NCBI RefSeq assembly: GCF_045679555.1
Contig: NC_092090.1
Location: 35,002,309 to 35,066,308, forward strand
DNA length: 64,000 bases
From: Salvelinus alpinus
Taxonomy: Eukaryota > Chordata > Actinopteri > Salmoniformes > Salmonidae
Direction of reading: 5' to 3'
How positions within the stretch are numbered: position 1 is the stretch's first letter; each line of letters starts with the position of its first letter. The position numbers were made by a program, and so were the translations under genes. Shown here one piece after another: positions 1-13,500 of this stretch. The notes below the pieces were generated by a model, which searched no databases, was not told where the DNA came from, and was given only the letters and a program-made list of their open reading frames with translations.

Positions 1-5
1 TGCAG

Positions 6-2451
6 AGATCTACCCAGCAAAGATATTTGGACCATCTAATGTGACTGAAGGGGTAAATGTCCATTTTAAATGTAGCACTACTGGCATCAGAGTACCTGAG
101 GACAAGTTTAATTTGTACCTCTGCAAGAATGGAGTTGGGTTGAAAATGAAGGTTCTGGAGAAAGGGGAAGATGACACCATTTTCACCATGAAGGATGTTA
201 CAAGAGAAGACTCAGGCAACTACAGCTGTGTGTACACCAGAGATAAACCTGTACACAGTCACTTGAAGTCAACAGGGGAGAATTTAATAGTCTTTCATGT
301 TCATAGAGAATGGAAAGGTAAGATTCTGTCAATATTTGTGTATAATGTATGTTTGTAATGATACGATTGCTATCCATACTGATTATTTGTCAATTTGTTG
401 CGTTGCAGTTTGAATATTTGTCATTCAGACACATTTTCAGCCAATATATTGCTTTGTAAAGAAAGGCTACATACTCTGACTAGACAACAAGTTAAACACC
501 AGCGTGTACTGTACACCAAAGTCTATTATATCAATGTTCTTCACAGAGGGACTAAAGAATGTGGGAGGACAAGTGGGAGCAGGACTTGCAGTAGCCTTGG
601 TCCTCCTGTTTCTGACGCTGTCTTTACTGTGGAGGTACTGGGGGATCCTGAAACAAAGTAAGTGAAGTTGACTGTTTCTGTTTGGTTTAGGACAGTAATC
701 AATTCTTAACACCGAAAATTTTCACTGCCGTTTGCGGAGATCGTGTTCACAAAATGCTGCAGATGACGGCTCAATCGGAAATTCCCTTTAAATGTCAAAC
801 AAGCAATGTGGAATTTTGAATTTTTATAAACTAATCTGTAAACAGTCAAGTTTAGCAAGATATTTGTTTATATATTGTAACTGTAGATTAGTCCACAAGC
901 AGTTCGTATTCATGAAACGCTGCAAATGACAGGTCAATCGGAAATCCCTTTTAAATGTCAATCAAGCTATTGTTAGGGGTGTGTACGGAGGCGAAGTCAG
1001 GTGCAGGAGATCAGAGTGTAGTAAACAGGCGCACTTCAAAAACATGGAGGGGAACAGAGGACTAAATACATGCAGTGTGATTATGGAATGAAAACCAGGT
1101 GTGTATGGAACAAGACAAAACAAATGGACATATGAGAAATGGAGCGGCGATGGCTAGAAAGCCGGTGACGTCGATCGCCGAACGCCGCCCGAACAAGGAG
1201 AGGAACCGACTTTGGCGGAAGTCGTGACAGCTATAACACAAATCTAACGTGGATATGATTGAATCCCGGCCTTACAATCACCATGTCTAGCTATGTGACA
1301 TGGTGGGGAAAGGGAACAAATGCTTGATGTTAAACGAAGTGTCTATGTATTGTAACACAATGGCTTAAGTCATTCCTTACTGTTGCTTTCTGTTACAGTG
1401 ATAAGCATTGACCATCAACCAAGGTATAGCAAACCTACCAAATGAAAACAAAATACTACTTGATTTATCAATGTCCACATTGTTGAGACAGGAAATACAA
1501 ATATTTTGACTCTTCCCTTAGTGAGAATCAAGATACGGATCAAACATACAGTCTAATCGCAGCTGTGCCAGGTACAGTATATCAGTTCATATTTTTACAT
1601 TGCATATTTTGCATCACATATTTTTCATTTTCTCAAGTTATTTAAGAACTAAGTTATACTGTATGTTTTCTGTCTTTGATTTTCATATGCTGGATGTTCT
1701 AGTCGCAGCTGGTGTAATGTAAGTTTCTCTTCGTTTGCAATCCTGCTCTTACATTTCCTTCAGTATCAGGGACATGGATGAGGCTTATTGTTGATATTTC
1801 TCTAACTACATATTTACATTTATGAGTTTGAAGTTCATTTTCTGTTTCTGTAGCTCTCCAACTGATCCTACAGGAGATGAGGCACTGTACAGTGTAATAA
1901 CTAGAGGTGGGTACTAAAGAAGAAACAAGTAGAATAGAATATGTACATGTACTGTCTGATGGGTTACAAAGGTAGGTTCACATCATACCTATTTTTATCT
2001 GTTGTCTGTTATACTGACGTAGAGGCAGCCCTGAACATCACACGTAACCACATACTACACAGGTTGATGAATGTTTAGCCACATACACACAGAGACCAAC
2101 AGGCCTGCAGACAGAGGAAGGCAACGTGAGCAAAGACTCATAACACAACTCAAGTCCCTCACAACTCAAACCACAGTGCACTGAGGTACCTATATTTATA
2201 TAAAGATACATTTAACTGTAGCGATTTGGTTTCCACACAGACACTTAATTCTCAGAACACTCAGTTAACTTTCTCTACATACAGTATCCAGCATGTTTGA
2301 CTAAATCTAGCAACCTCTCCCCTCAGTGAAAAGACCAGAACAGCAGGGTGAAACTGCCATCTCTGCCAAAGTGACCAAAACAAAGAAGGAGAAAGAAAAA
2401 CAGGACCCTGTGTACAGTCTGCTGAACAGAGAGGACACCGTGATACTGTAG
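6..2451 (+). CDS. Ig-superfamily type I membrane receptor, 3' part (partial)
   Basis: This is the 3' half of a gene that starts upstream of the window. Exons read from splice sites and frame: 6-317, 547-657, 1399-1423, 1522-1571, 1703-1718, 1854-1906 and 2327-2451. All junctions are GT-AG and keep one reading frame. The first exon encodes an Ig domain, with Cys in VHFKCS and the usual DSGNYSCVY motif. Exon 547-657 encodes a hydrophobic segment (AVALVLLFLTLSLLW), the single TM helix, entering a short cytoplasmic stretch. The small exons add a tail with three tyrosine motifs: TYSLI, LYSVI and VYSLL. It is probably a leukocyte-type receptor. The motifs are ITIM-like in Yxx[IL] but lack the S/I/V/L at Y-2, so an inhibitory role is inference. 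The exact family (CD300, NITR or other) is not recognised. Confidence 0.7.
971..1229. mobile_element. Solo-LTR-like insertion, TG...CA with 5-bp duplication
   Basis: A 259-bp block begins TGTTAGGG and ends GTGACA. It is flanked on both sides by GCTAT (966-970 and 1230-1234). TG...CA ends with a 5-bp target duplication are the mark of a retroviral-type integrase product, and no internal coding sequence remains, so a solo LTR is the simplest reading. It lies in the intron between the TM exon and the first tail exon of the Ig receptor. Confidence 0.6.
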
Positions 2452-2797
2452 TAGTGCTATACTGTAGTGCTATATAGTAGTGCTATATAGTAGTGCTATA
2501 TAGTAAGGCTATACAGTAGGACTATACAGTAGTGCTATATAGTAGTGCTATATAGTAGGGCTATATAGTAGGGCTATACAGTAGTGCTATATAGTAGGGC
2601 TATACTGTAGTGCTATATAGTAGGGCTATACTGTAGTGCTATATAGTAGGGCCATACAGTAGTGCTATATAGTAGGGCTATACTGTAGTGCTATATAGTA
2701 GGGCTATACAGTAGTGCTATATAGTAGTGCCTTACAGTAGTGCTATACAGTAATGCTGTACAGTAGTGCTATACTGTAGTGCTATACAGTAGTATAT
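2452..2797. repeat. 13-bp minisatellite in 3' UTR of Ig receptor
   Basis: About 26 imperfect copies of a 13-bp unit (AGTAGTGCTATAT and variants with GGGCTATAC) run from the stop codon of the Ig receptor to about 2797. The stop codon TAG lies in the first unit. The array would be transcribed as 3' UTR because a poly(A) signal follows at 2966. Confidence 0.85.
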
Positions 2798-2965
2798 GAC
2801 ATGTGAATAGAGTCTGGGGATATTAATACTGTAAACCTAGGTGCCTGCCAAGATGTGTTTTTTAAATACTCATTTGGTTTTGAACTTCATTTGATGCAGT
2901 CTGCAGTCTGGGTGCTATCTTTGAGCCTAGCAAAGATGTAGATGACATTATTCAACCTTTTATTC

Positions 2966-2971
2966 AATAAA
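2966..2971 (+). terminator. Poly(A) signal of Ig receptor gene
   Basis: AATAAA lies about 515 bp after the stop codon, in an AT-rich stretch and downstream of the 13-bp repeat. It is the first canonical signal after the stop. Confidence 0.5.
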
Positions 2972-2989
2972 AACAAACCAAGCTTGAAT

Positions 2990-4566
2990 AAAAGCAATAT
3001 TAGTTCAAACAAAGTGTTAAGCCAATTTTTTCCACAGGTTTGTTATGCCAACATGAAAATATGAACTAAGACACACAAATGAATAATAAGACAAGACCGA
3101 GACATACATAGAGAAAGAGATGTGGACAAAGGAGAATATGTGGCAGGCTAATGTGGTTACAGTGTTTCTATAGAAAGCCCAGTCTAATGGGAGAGGGAGA
3201 CAGAGCTTAGTAATAGACAAGCCGCCATCATCATGTCTCCCAGCAGAGGGGGACAGGGGAGGAGGAGGAGAGAGGAGGGAAAGAATGGGAGGCTGGCTGC
3301 ACCATACAGTATTACCACTTCTCCACACACACCATGACCCATAGGGTAGGCAGAAGAGATTTTTTCCTTCCAGCATTTTCCATTTGCTGTCACTCTCACA
3401 AGGCGTCGTCATCATAGACCCGTGTCTCACACCAGATGGCGTCACTCCTACACAACGCTCGTCCCTCAACCCATCAGTGCAGACGGCTGTCCCGCTATCT
3501 GACGTGAGACAATGCATCATAGACATGATGGAGTTATGTAGTATCAGGGGTATGGATGCTGTTTATTAGAGAAGCTCTCAACACACACATACAGATACAC
3601 ACATGCTCCTCCACCCCTATTAACCCTGCCATTAAACCTGAAGCAACAGTCTGAAGATACCTTAGTTAGACGTACGGCTGAGGCAGACTCGCTGCTAGCC
3701 ACTGTCTGTGGGGAGAGAACGAGAGAGAACAACATCAATGTGCTGGATCTACGTAGGTAGAGCTGCTAGGGCAGGGCTTGCAGTGTAGACACTTGGCTGT
3801 GGATAGGCTACAGGCTGCAGGCAGTGTGCTGCTGGGGAAGATACCTGGTAGTAATTAGTGATCAGACTCTTCTGGGAGAGTGAGGGGGGCTGGCATTCTG
3901 GAGGAGGTAGAGGAGGAGAGAAGAGGAGAGAGGGGGCTGGTTTTCTGGAGGAGGTTGAGGAGGAGGAAAAGGAGGAGAGAGAGGAGAGAGAGCGTGCTAC
4001 CGTTCATTTAGAAGCAGCAGCAAGAGACTGAAGCATCGTCTGTCTGAGCTGAGGCAGGGCTGCATGGAATGGAGGAATACTAGAGAGCAGCGCTGCTTGT
4101 CTGTCTGTCGACACACTCTGTCTGGACTCTCACGCTACATTCAGGATAGATTGTGTGTTGAGTGGATGATAGGAATAGAGGATGCAGGTCTGATATGCAC
4201 AGTTTGTCTGTTTGTGATCATATGTGTATAGGTTTGTGTGTGTTCACTACATCCAAGCAGGTGAGTGTAATGTGTTCGCATGTACACTGTTGTGCATGTG
4301 TGTATTTGTGAAATGTGTAAGATGAAATGTATGTGTTTGCAAATGTGCAAATGAGTTTCTATGTGTATGCATTGCGCCCCTGTATTCATGTTTGTGTGTA
4401 CATGTAAGGTATCTAAACGGATGCATACATATCCCATAACTTCCTCTGTTTGTGCACTGTGACGTGATTCTCTTGCTGTGTTTTCCTAGACTCTAGTTGT
4501 GTTGTAGTCATGGCTGCCTGAGGGACTGCTCCCTAGCTGTGTGGATCTGGAGCCCCCTCTGATATC
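2990..4566. other. Intergenic region and 5' flank of nicotinic receptor gene
   Basis: No supported gene. Open frames here (for example 3017-3526 on the - strand) show no domain or splice pattern. The stretch 3240-4000 is purine-rich and 4190-4420 is rich in TG steps. The promoter and 5' UTR of the downstream receptor gene should lie in the last several hundred bases, but I see no clear TATA box. Confidence 0.4.
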
Positions 4567-7500
4567 ATGCTGAGAGCTGGGCCAGCGGCCACCACTCTAA
4601 TCCTGCTGCTGTCATACTGCTGCTGCCACCTGTGTCACTCTCTGGGTAAGTTCTCCCTACAGTACCACTGCGGAGGACAGGGAAGACACTCTCAGAGTGA
4701 TGGGCCATCAGAGATGTTATCAGACAGAGATACCCACTCTGCACAACTAGGATCATCTACTGGGTACAGGATGATAAGGAGATGAGCGGCAGGGCAGATG
4801 GAAAGTCTGAGGATAGGAGATAGTGAAGAGGCAACGCCAGCTGAAACTAATACTAAATTAAAAGAGGAACTGATGAGGGATGCTCATTAACAGATGGGCT
4901 GAGTAATGTCAATATGACCACTCAATATATCCAGACCTAATGTCCCTTTTAAGTAGATTTCTAATCAAAGTGTATGGTCTCGGAGACTTTGCCAACGTTT
5001 GTTATTAAAGTGAGTGATTTGGTTTCCTGCTCTTAGTTAATTCAGTATATACGATACGCAGCCCTGTCTGGTTTAGTGCAGTCATTTCCTGTGGTTGGTG
5101 ACCTTCTGTTCAGCTGGGAGAGGTGATGAGCTGAATAAGGCAAGAAATATCTCTATTAACAACTTGGGGAAAGAACCTCAGAGTTCTAATAACTCTGTCC
5201 AGTCAATATCAGAAATATAAGCTGGCCAGCCCAGATAGCTCCACACGACTGCCTCCTCCATGCCAACCTGTGCAGAAACAGGATTGATTCTCGCACTGAC
5301 TGACGCTGACTGTAATTTGTTTTGGATAAGAGCGTGAGCGTCTGCTAAATAACTAAAATGGAAAAATGTAATGGAGCTCCTCTTATGAAATTCTGTCCTT
5401 CGTTAGTGGACTGGGTTAAATAACATGGGCTGTGTGGACTGCAGAAGAGGGTTAGGATATGTGTAAGGTCACAGATTTTAATCTGTAATCTCTTGGGGTG
5501 TTTTTGTAAACCCCACATTTTTGAGATGACTGATAAAATATTCACATCTTTCATCAGTACAGTACACAGCCAGGGATCCTCTGGAGAGATAGACTGGCCT
5601 AATGCCTCACTGGCCACACAATCAGGTTACACTAATTGTAGATACACTACCGTTCAAAAGTTTGGGGTCACTTAGAAATGTCCTTGTTTTTGAAATAAAA
5701 GCATTTATTTTGTCCATTAATTAAAATAACATAAAATTGATCAGAAGTACAGTGTAGACATTGTTAATGTTGTAAATGACTATTTTAATGGAATATCTAC
5801 ATAGGCGTTGTCACGTTCCTGACCTGTTTTCTGTTGTTTTTGTATGTGTTAGTCGGTCAGGGCGTGAGTGTGGGTGGGCATTCTATGTTATGTGTTTCTA
5901 TGTTGGTTAATGGGTGACCTGATATGGTTCTCAATTAGAGGCAGGTGGTTTTCATCTCCTCTGATTGAGAACCATATTAAGGTAGGTGGTTTCACATTGT
6001 TTGTTGTGGGTGGTTGTCTCCTGTGTCTGTGTCGTTATTGCACCATACGGGACTGTATCGTTCGTTCGTTCATTTATTTGTAGTCTGTTCTTGTTCGTGC
6101 GTTCTTCGTTGTATGTAAGTTCGTAAGTCAAGGTCTGTCTACTTCGTTTGTTGTTTTGTATCAATTCACGTGTTCTTCGTGTTTTCGGTTTTGTTAAATA
6201 AATTACTATGTCCTATCACAACGCTGCGCCTTGGTCCAATCTCTCACCACAAGACGACCGTTACAGGCGTACAGAGGCCCATTATCAGCAACCATCACTC
6301 CTGTGTTCCAATGGCACGTTGTGTTAGCTTATCCACGTTTATTATCTTAAAAGGGCAATTGATCATTAGAAAACCCTTTTGCAATTATGTTAGCACAACT
6401 GAAAACTGTTGTTCTGATTAAAGAAGCAATATAACTGGCCTTCTTTAGACTAGTTAAGTATCTGGAGCATCAGCATTTGTGGGTTCGATTACAGGCTCAA
6501 AATGTCTTCTTTAATCAGAACAACAGTTTTCAGTTGTGCTAACATAATTGCAAAAGTGTTTTCTAATGATCAATTACCCTTTTAAAATGATGAACTTGGA
6601 TTAGCTAACACAACGTGCCATTGGAACACAGGAGTGATGGTTGCTGATAATGGGCCTGTGTACGCCCATGTAGATAGTCCTTTAAACGTTTTCATTTATT
6701 TTATTTCACCTTTATTTAACCAGGTAGGCTAGTTGAGAACAAATTCTCATTTACAACTGCGACCTGGCCAAGATAAAGCAAAGCAGTTCGACACATACAA
6801 CAACACAGAGTTACACATGGAATGAACAAACATACAGTCAATAATACAGTAGAAAAAGTATATATACAGTGTGTGCATATGAGGTAAGATAAGGGAGGTA
6901 AGGCAATAAATAGGCCATGGTGGCGAAGTAATTACAATATGGCAATTAAACACTGGAATGGTATATGTGCAGAAGATGAAGGTGCAAGTAGAGATGCTGG
7001 GGTGCAAATGAGCAAGATAAATAAATAAATACAGTATGGGGATGATGTAGTTGGGTGGGCTATTTACAGATGGGCTATGTCAGGTGCAGTGATCTGTGAG
7101 CGGCTCTGACAGCTGGTGCTTAAAGCTAGTGAGGGAGATATGTGTCTCCAGCTGCAGTGATTTTTACAGTTCGTTCCAGTCATTGGCAGCAGAGAACTGG
7201 AAGGAAATGCGGCCAAAGGAGGAATTGGCTTTGGGGGTGACCAGTGAGATATACCTGCTGGAGCGCGTGCTACGGGTGGGTGCTGCTATGGTGACCAAAA
7301 TCTTCCATTTCCAGCTACAATAGTAATTTACAACATTAGCAATGTCTACACTGTATTTCTGATCGATTTGATGTTATTTTAATGGACAAAAAATGTGCTT
7401 TTCTTTCAAAAACAAGGAAATGTCTAAGTGACCCCAAACTTTTGAACGTTAGTGTAAGACTGAGCATTTATAACACAATCTATACCCTGGATTAGAGATA

Positions 7501-10500
7501 TTGTAAAGGGTTGGGAAGTGGTCTTTAGATTGTGTTTATCATTCAATCATGACAATGCATGCTGAATTGTTGCTCCACTACAAAAATCAAAGGAAGCACC
7601 TATAGTGTAGTCCATGTATGTAATGGCCTTGCTCTGTGAGGATGTCCCAGCTGTGCAGACTCTTCCCCTCTGATTTGATATAGATGTCTTTGCTCAGTTT
7701 AAATGAATAGTGTCCCGTGGTTCTCAGCCTACTTGCTGGTGTTAGTCTAATGAAGGACAACAGAGCCAGCTGCAGAAGAGATTTTGCACGAGTTGTCTTT
7801 ACCCACTTAAATTATTTTTATTTCATATATACCTTATTTAAAAAGTATTACTTAGCTCATTGCTAAGTTACTACTTGTAATGACATACAATAGATGATGG
7901 TTGTACTATAGGTGTTATATGACACATTGCTGGATCATATTTATATTGGCTTTCACAAAGGGTAGTGTTCAGAATCTCCCAGAGAAGCCAGACATGGAGC
8001 AGGATTTTCTGCAGGAAGCTGTGCTGAGAGACAGAAAGTGTAAAGATGATGAATCTGCTAATCACAGTGATATTGACTGAGGTCTAAGAATGCTGCTATT
8101 GATCCTGAGCCTGAGGATGACACAGGGGTGTTAACTGTCGTCGGCCCCGCATAGGGCCTGTCATCCTCAGGTAAATTTACAGCCATATTGAACGCACATT
8201 AAAAAAAAGCCCATAAGCACGTGGGGAATGATTTAAGAGCATTGTGTCCCTCAAGAATTGAATCAATACTTCCTCATTTTCTCTGCGCTGGAGAGCTGTT
8301 TCCAGCAGTAATACAGCAACTTTACATCCTTCTTTGAACTAAAGTGCTGAATATAATAATTGAATCCAGAGATTTGCTTGTGCTTAATTCTGCATTTACA
8401 GAGGCTAACTCTAGATTTTCCTCCCAGTCAGCAGTTGTATGTGGACTAGAGTGACGGCTGATGTCTTTAATATGGAAGGTGCACCTTCGGTCTCTCTCTG
8501 TCTAAAAACCCAGCTAGCCCTTAGGGGGCACAAAGACCTCCCTGTGTCCTTCACACATAAACCGCTTCCTCTATCTAAAGCTCCATCCTCTAGACTTTCT
8601 CTCCATCATCAACCCCCCTAGGGCCTACACCACCAGGCAGTCATGGATACCAGCATGCCACAGAGGCCAGCTGATGCACTGATACAATGAGGTATCCATC
8701 AACCACAGTCACAACATCAGACCCATCTGTAATGAAGTTATGGAGAGTAAAACTCATTGGGGCTTCCTTCCTCATAATCCAGATAGAAAACACACTGAGA
8801 CAAATGAAATTAGACCAGAGCGGGGGATGACTGACTGAGGATTTACAGAGAGAGAGACACTAAATAGAACAGAGCTGATAGGAAGAAACACATTAGTGTT
8901 GGATGATGGAAGGAGGCTGACTAGACTGGCAGCCCACACTATTGAACCCTTCCCACTTGACACTGGTGGTGGCATCACACACATGGAACAATGGAGTCAT
9001 ATTTAATCTCTCCATGTCTATGCAGCCGGCTGACAGTGAGTCGTCAATTACGGAGGAAATTAGTGCACAAATGCAACCCTGGCTGCTATCTATAGTTTAT
9101 ACTGTGCCAAACCTTCATCAGCTTTGAAAGGTTTGGACAGCCTTTTATTGCCTGAACCCCAGCCAAGTGACTCTTACCTTTAATCACTGTTAGATTGTTT
9201 ATAGGCCTACTTCCATGGTGAAGAACTGGGGATGAAGCACCACTCTGTATTGGTAGCAGAGGAGTCTCGTCCAGGGAGGAAGAGGAGGATTAATTTGATG
9301 GAAAAAACAATAACATATTATTCAAAAATCCTCCCTGTAAATAAAATTACACCTCTGTTATACACACCAACATATCTGATCAAACATACTAGTTTGCAGA
9401 GAATTCTAACAGGAAGGACACACTTGACCTTTGTCTCCTTCCAATGAGGAGTGGAAAACACCAAATCATGAATAAAAGGTATTGACTATGTTGCCATGAC
9501 AAAGTGACAGTTAGCTTTCTTCCTCTGTATATAGTGAATGTCTGGTCCTGGTCTGAGGGTAAACAGGGACCAGAGATGTGATTGCCATGATGCTGAGAGC
9601 CCTGGGGCGATTTCCTGCATGTTAAACTGGAGATTGATGGGGTTATTGACAAAGTGTCAGGTGCCAGGGACTATGAATCATTGTCAATGTGCTTTAGCTG
9701 GGCTGAACATGGGCCATGAGCTGTTACCAGGATAATGCCCCCTGTTAACACGTCGCTGACATGATACAGGCTAATGTGGTGTTTCTCTGTCTCTATAGGA
9801 ATCCCTAAACTGTCCTCCTATGCCAAGACAGAGGACAAACTGTTCAAGAACCTCTTCAGAAACTACCAGAAATGGGTGAGGCCTGTGGAATACCTCAATG
9901 GCACAGTACGGGTCAGATTTGGACTGGCCATCTCCCAGCTAGTGGACGTGGTGAGAAAAATATGATTATTTTGGGATATTGTGGTTTAAGATACCTTAAT
10001 AGAAAATGACTCAAGAGAAAGTGAAAGTAACCCAGTAAAATACTACTTGAGTAAAAGTCTAAAAGTATTTGGTTTAAAATATACTTAAGTATCAAAAGTA
10101 AAAGTAACAACCATTTTAAATTCCTTAAATTAAGCAAACCAGACGGCACCATTTTTTTGTTTTTGATTTATTTATCAGTAGCCAGGGGCACAATCCCAAC
10201 ACTCAGACATCCCTTACAAATGAAGAATGTGTGTTTAGTGAGGCCGCCAGATCAACGGCAGTAGGGATGACCAGCGATGTTTTCTTCTAAGTGTGTGCAT
10301 TGGACCATTTTCCTGTCCTGCTAAGCATTCAAAATGTAATGATTACTTTTGGGTGTCAGGGAAAATGTATTGAGTAAAAAGTACATTATTTTCTTCAGGA
10401 ATGTAGTGAAGTAAAAGTAAAAGCAATCAAAAATATAAACAGCAATGTACAGATACCCCCCAAAAATTACTTGAGTAGTTTAAAGTATTTTTTACTTAAG

Positions 10501-13500
10501 TACATTACATCACTGCAAAGAATATATCACTATAAATATATTTAGACTAATTTACATTCTGTTTTGTAACAAATTTACACACATACTGACAGTATAACAA
10601 CACAAAGGTACAGATAAAACCTTTACAGTATGGTCTCTCCATTACAGGACGAGAAGAACCAGTTGATGACAACCAATGTGTGGATGAAACAGGCAAGATC
10701 TTAAACATATTTGTGGGGGCATAGTATATTTAAGTGATATTTCCCGAGAAGCCAGTGATTGGAGGATAAATTAGCACGGGTATTGTTATGCCCGAGACGA
10801 AGTCGAGTGCTGGCAAACCATGCCAATATATCCTCCAATCACCGTCTTCCAGGGCATTATCACCTTTATACAACGGGTTACCAACATATTTAAATAATGA
10901 TTAGCATATTTTAATAAAAAAGTTATTTTGAGGAATTTATTCATACTATTTCATCGTGCCACAAGATATAGTCCTGACACAAATCTAGGTGTTGCTACCC
11001 AAGCCGGCTGGTCGTTCATTCTATCGGTTTGGTTCTCAGAGACGTGACCCAGTTGTTAAGTATTTTTGTTCTGTATCTATGGACGCGACCCAGTCGTTCG
11101 TTCTAAATATTCTATTGCCATACTGGCTGGCAACGTTCTTGCTTGCTAGTTAGCCAACTATCACTGTCAAACAGTGCAGACAGAATAACAACAGTAGCTG
11201 CATTTGTTTAAGCTGTTTTCTAGTGACATTTATTTGGATACATCCATAACAATGATGATGCGCGATTTCACCTGCCATAGAAAATGTGCTCTCTCATCAG
11301 AACACTGTTGTTTAGAGGAGTTAGCCAACAACACAGCTAACACAATCACTTGAAACTGAAGCTGGAAAGACAGCAAACTAGCTGCACTTCATTTATTCTA
11401 CCTGTTTCTAATGACATTTCTTTGTATATATCCCCCCAAAAATTGACTGGCTGAGAAAAGCTGCCTGCTTGTCTGTCTTGTCCCGACTCCCGACCCCTAC
11501 ACGTTCATTACTATGGGACAGCTGGAGATCAAATTTCAAAATGAAACAATGGTACAAATGTCAGAGAGACAGACAGCAAGGTTTATACAAATCTCCACTA
11601 TTGAAAACCAATTGCTAGTCTAAAAGAAATGGGAGATAATGTCTAGATGCTTTTTACATTTGAGGTCATGTTTATAAATTGTCTGCCTGGGGCTGATGAG
11701 ACAGTGGATTGCGCAGTGAGATTGAACAGTGCAAATAGGCATTTCAACGTCACAGCTTTAGCCGGTGGTAACTTGTGGAATAGACACCGACTGGAATGCG
11801 GTTTTAACCAATCAGCGTCCAGGATTAGACCCACCCATTGTATAATTCACAACACTCTACAGCAGTGGTTCCCAAACAGGGGTACTAACATTTAACATTT
11901 AAGTCATTTAGCAGACGCTCTTATCCAGAGCGACTTACAAATTGGTGCATTCACCTTATGATATCCAGTGGAACAACCACTTTACAATAGTGCATCTAAC
12001 TCTTTTAAGGGGGGGGGGGGGTTAGAAGGATTACTTTATCCTATCCTAGGTATTCCTTAAAGAGGTGGGGTTTCAGGTGTCTCCGGAAGGTGGTGATTGA
12101 CTCCGCTGACCTGGCGTCGTGAGGGAGTTTGTTCCACCATTGGGGTGCCAGAGCAGCGAACAGTTTTGACTGGGCTGAGCGGGAACTGTACTTCCTCAGA
12201 GGTAGGGAGGCGAGCAGGCCAGAGGTGGATGAACGCAGTGCCCTTGTTTGGGTGTAGGGCCTGATCAGAGCCTGAAGGTACGGAGGTGCCGTTCCCCTCA
12301 CAGCTCCGTAGGCAAGCACCATGGTCTTGTAGCGGATGCGAGCTTCAACTGGAAGCCAGTGGAGAGAGCGGAGGAGCGGGGTGACGTGAGAGAACTTGGG
12401 AAAGTTGAACACCAGACGGGCTGCGGCGTTCTGGATGAGTTGTAGGGGTTTAATGGCACAGGCAGGGAGCCCAGCCAACAGCGAGTTGCAGTAATCCAGA
12501 CGGGAGATGACAAGTGCCTGGATTAGGACCTGCGCCGCTTCCTGCGTGAGGCAGGGTCGTACTCTGCGAATGTTGTAGAGCATGAACCTACAGGAACGGG
12601 TCACCGCCTTGATGTTAGTTGAGAACGACAGGGTGTTGTCCAGGATCACGCCAAGGTTCTTAGCACTCTGGGAGGAGGACACAATGGAGTTGTCAACCGT
12701 GATGGCGAGATCATGGAACGGGCAGTCCTTCCCCGGGAGGAAGAGCAGCTCCGTCTTGCCGAGGTTCAGCTTGAGGTGGTGATCCGTCATCCACACTGAT
12801 ATGTCTGCCAGACATGCAGAGATGCGATTCACCACCTGGTTATCAGAGGGGGGAAAGGAGAAGATTAATTGTGTGTCGTCTGCATAGCAATGATAGGAGA
12901 GACCATGTGAGGATATGACAGAGCCAAGTGACTTGGTGTATAGCGAGAATAGGAGAGGGCCTAGAACAGAGCCCTGGGGGACACCAGTGGTGAGAGCACG
13001 TGGTGCGGAGACAGATTCTCGCCACGCCACCTGGTAGGAGCGACCTGTCAGGTAGGACGCAATCCAAGCGTGGACCTTGCCGGAGATGCCCAGCTCGGAG
13101 AGGGTGGAGAGGAGGATCTGATGGTTCACAGTATCAAAGGCAGCCGATAGGTCTAGAAGGATGAGAGCAGAGGAGAGAGAGTTAGCTTTAGCAGTGCGGA
13201 GCGCCTCCGTGACACAGAGAAGAGCAGTCTCAGTTGAATGACTAGTCTTGAAACCTGACTGATTTGGATCAAGAAGGTCATTCTGAGAGAGATAGCAGGA
13301 GAGCTGGCCAAGGACGGCACGTTCAAGAGTTTTGGAGAGAAAAGAAAGAAGGGATACTGGTCTGTAGTTATTGACATCGGAGGGATCGAGTGTAGGTTTT
13401 TTCAGAAGGGGTGCAACTCTCGCTCTCTTGAAGACGGAAGGGACGTAGCCAGCGGTCAAGGATGAGTTGATGAGCGAGGTGAGGTAAGGGAGAAGGTCTC

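Larger units (their letters stand above)
5645..7454. mobile_element. Fold-back Tc1-like element, interrupted twice
   Basis: The ends are inverted copies (CACTACCGTTCAAAAGTTTG on the left; its near reverse complement at 7427-7454), flanked by TA on both sides as expected for Tc1/mariner. The right half repeats the left half in reverse: 6268-6426 pairs with 6504-6665, and the outer arms pair likewise. A spacer of about 75 bp lies at the centre. No transposase remains, so it is non-autonomous. The left arm is interrupted by a solo LTR (5809-6265) and the right arm by a LINE-like block (about 6684-7298). Confidence 0.75.

Noticed and set aside
1522-2451. Classic ITIM or ITAM in the Ig receptor tail
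   Set aside because: The residues at Y-2 (Q, A, P) do not fit ITIM, and the tyrosines are too far apart for ITAM.
3017-3526. 169-codon ORF on the - strand
   Set aside because: No domain, no splice context, low-complexity Ser/Pro/Leu content, and no similarity I recognise.
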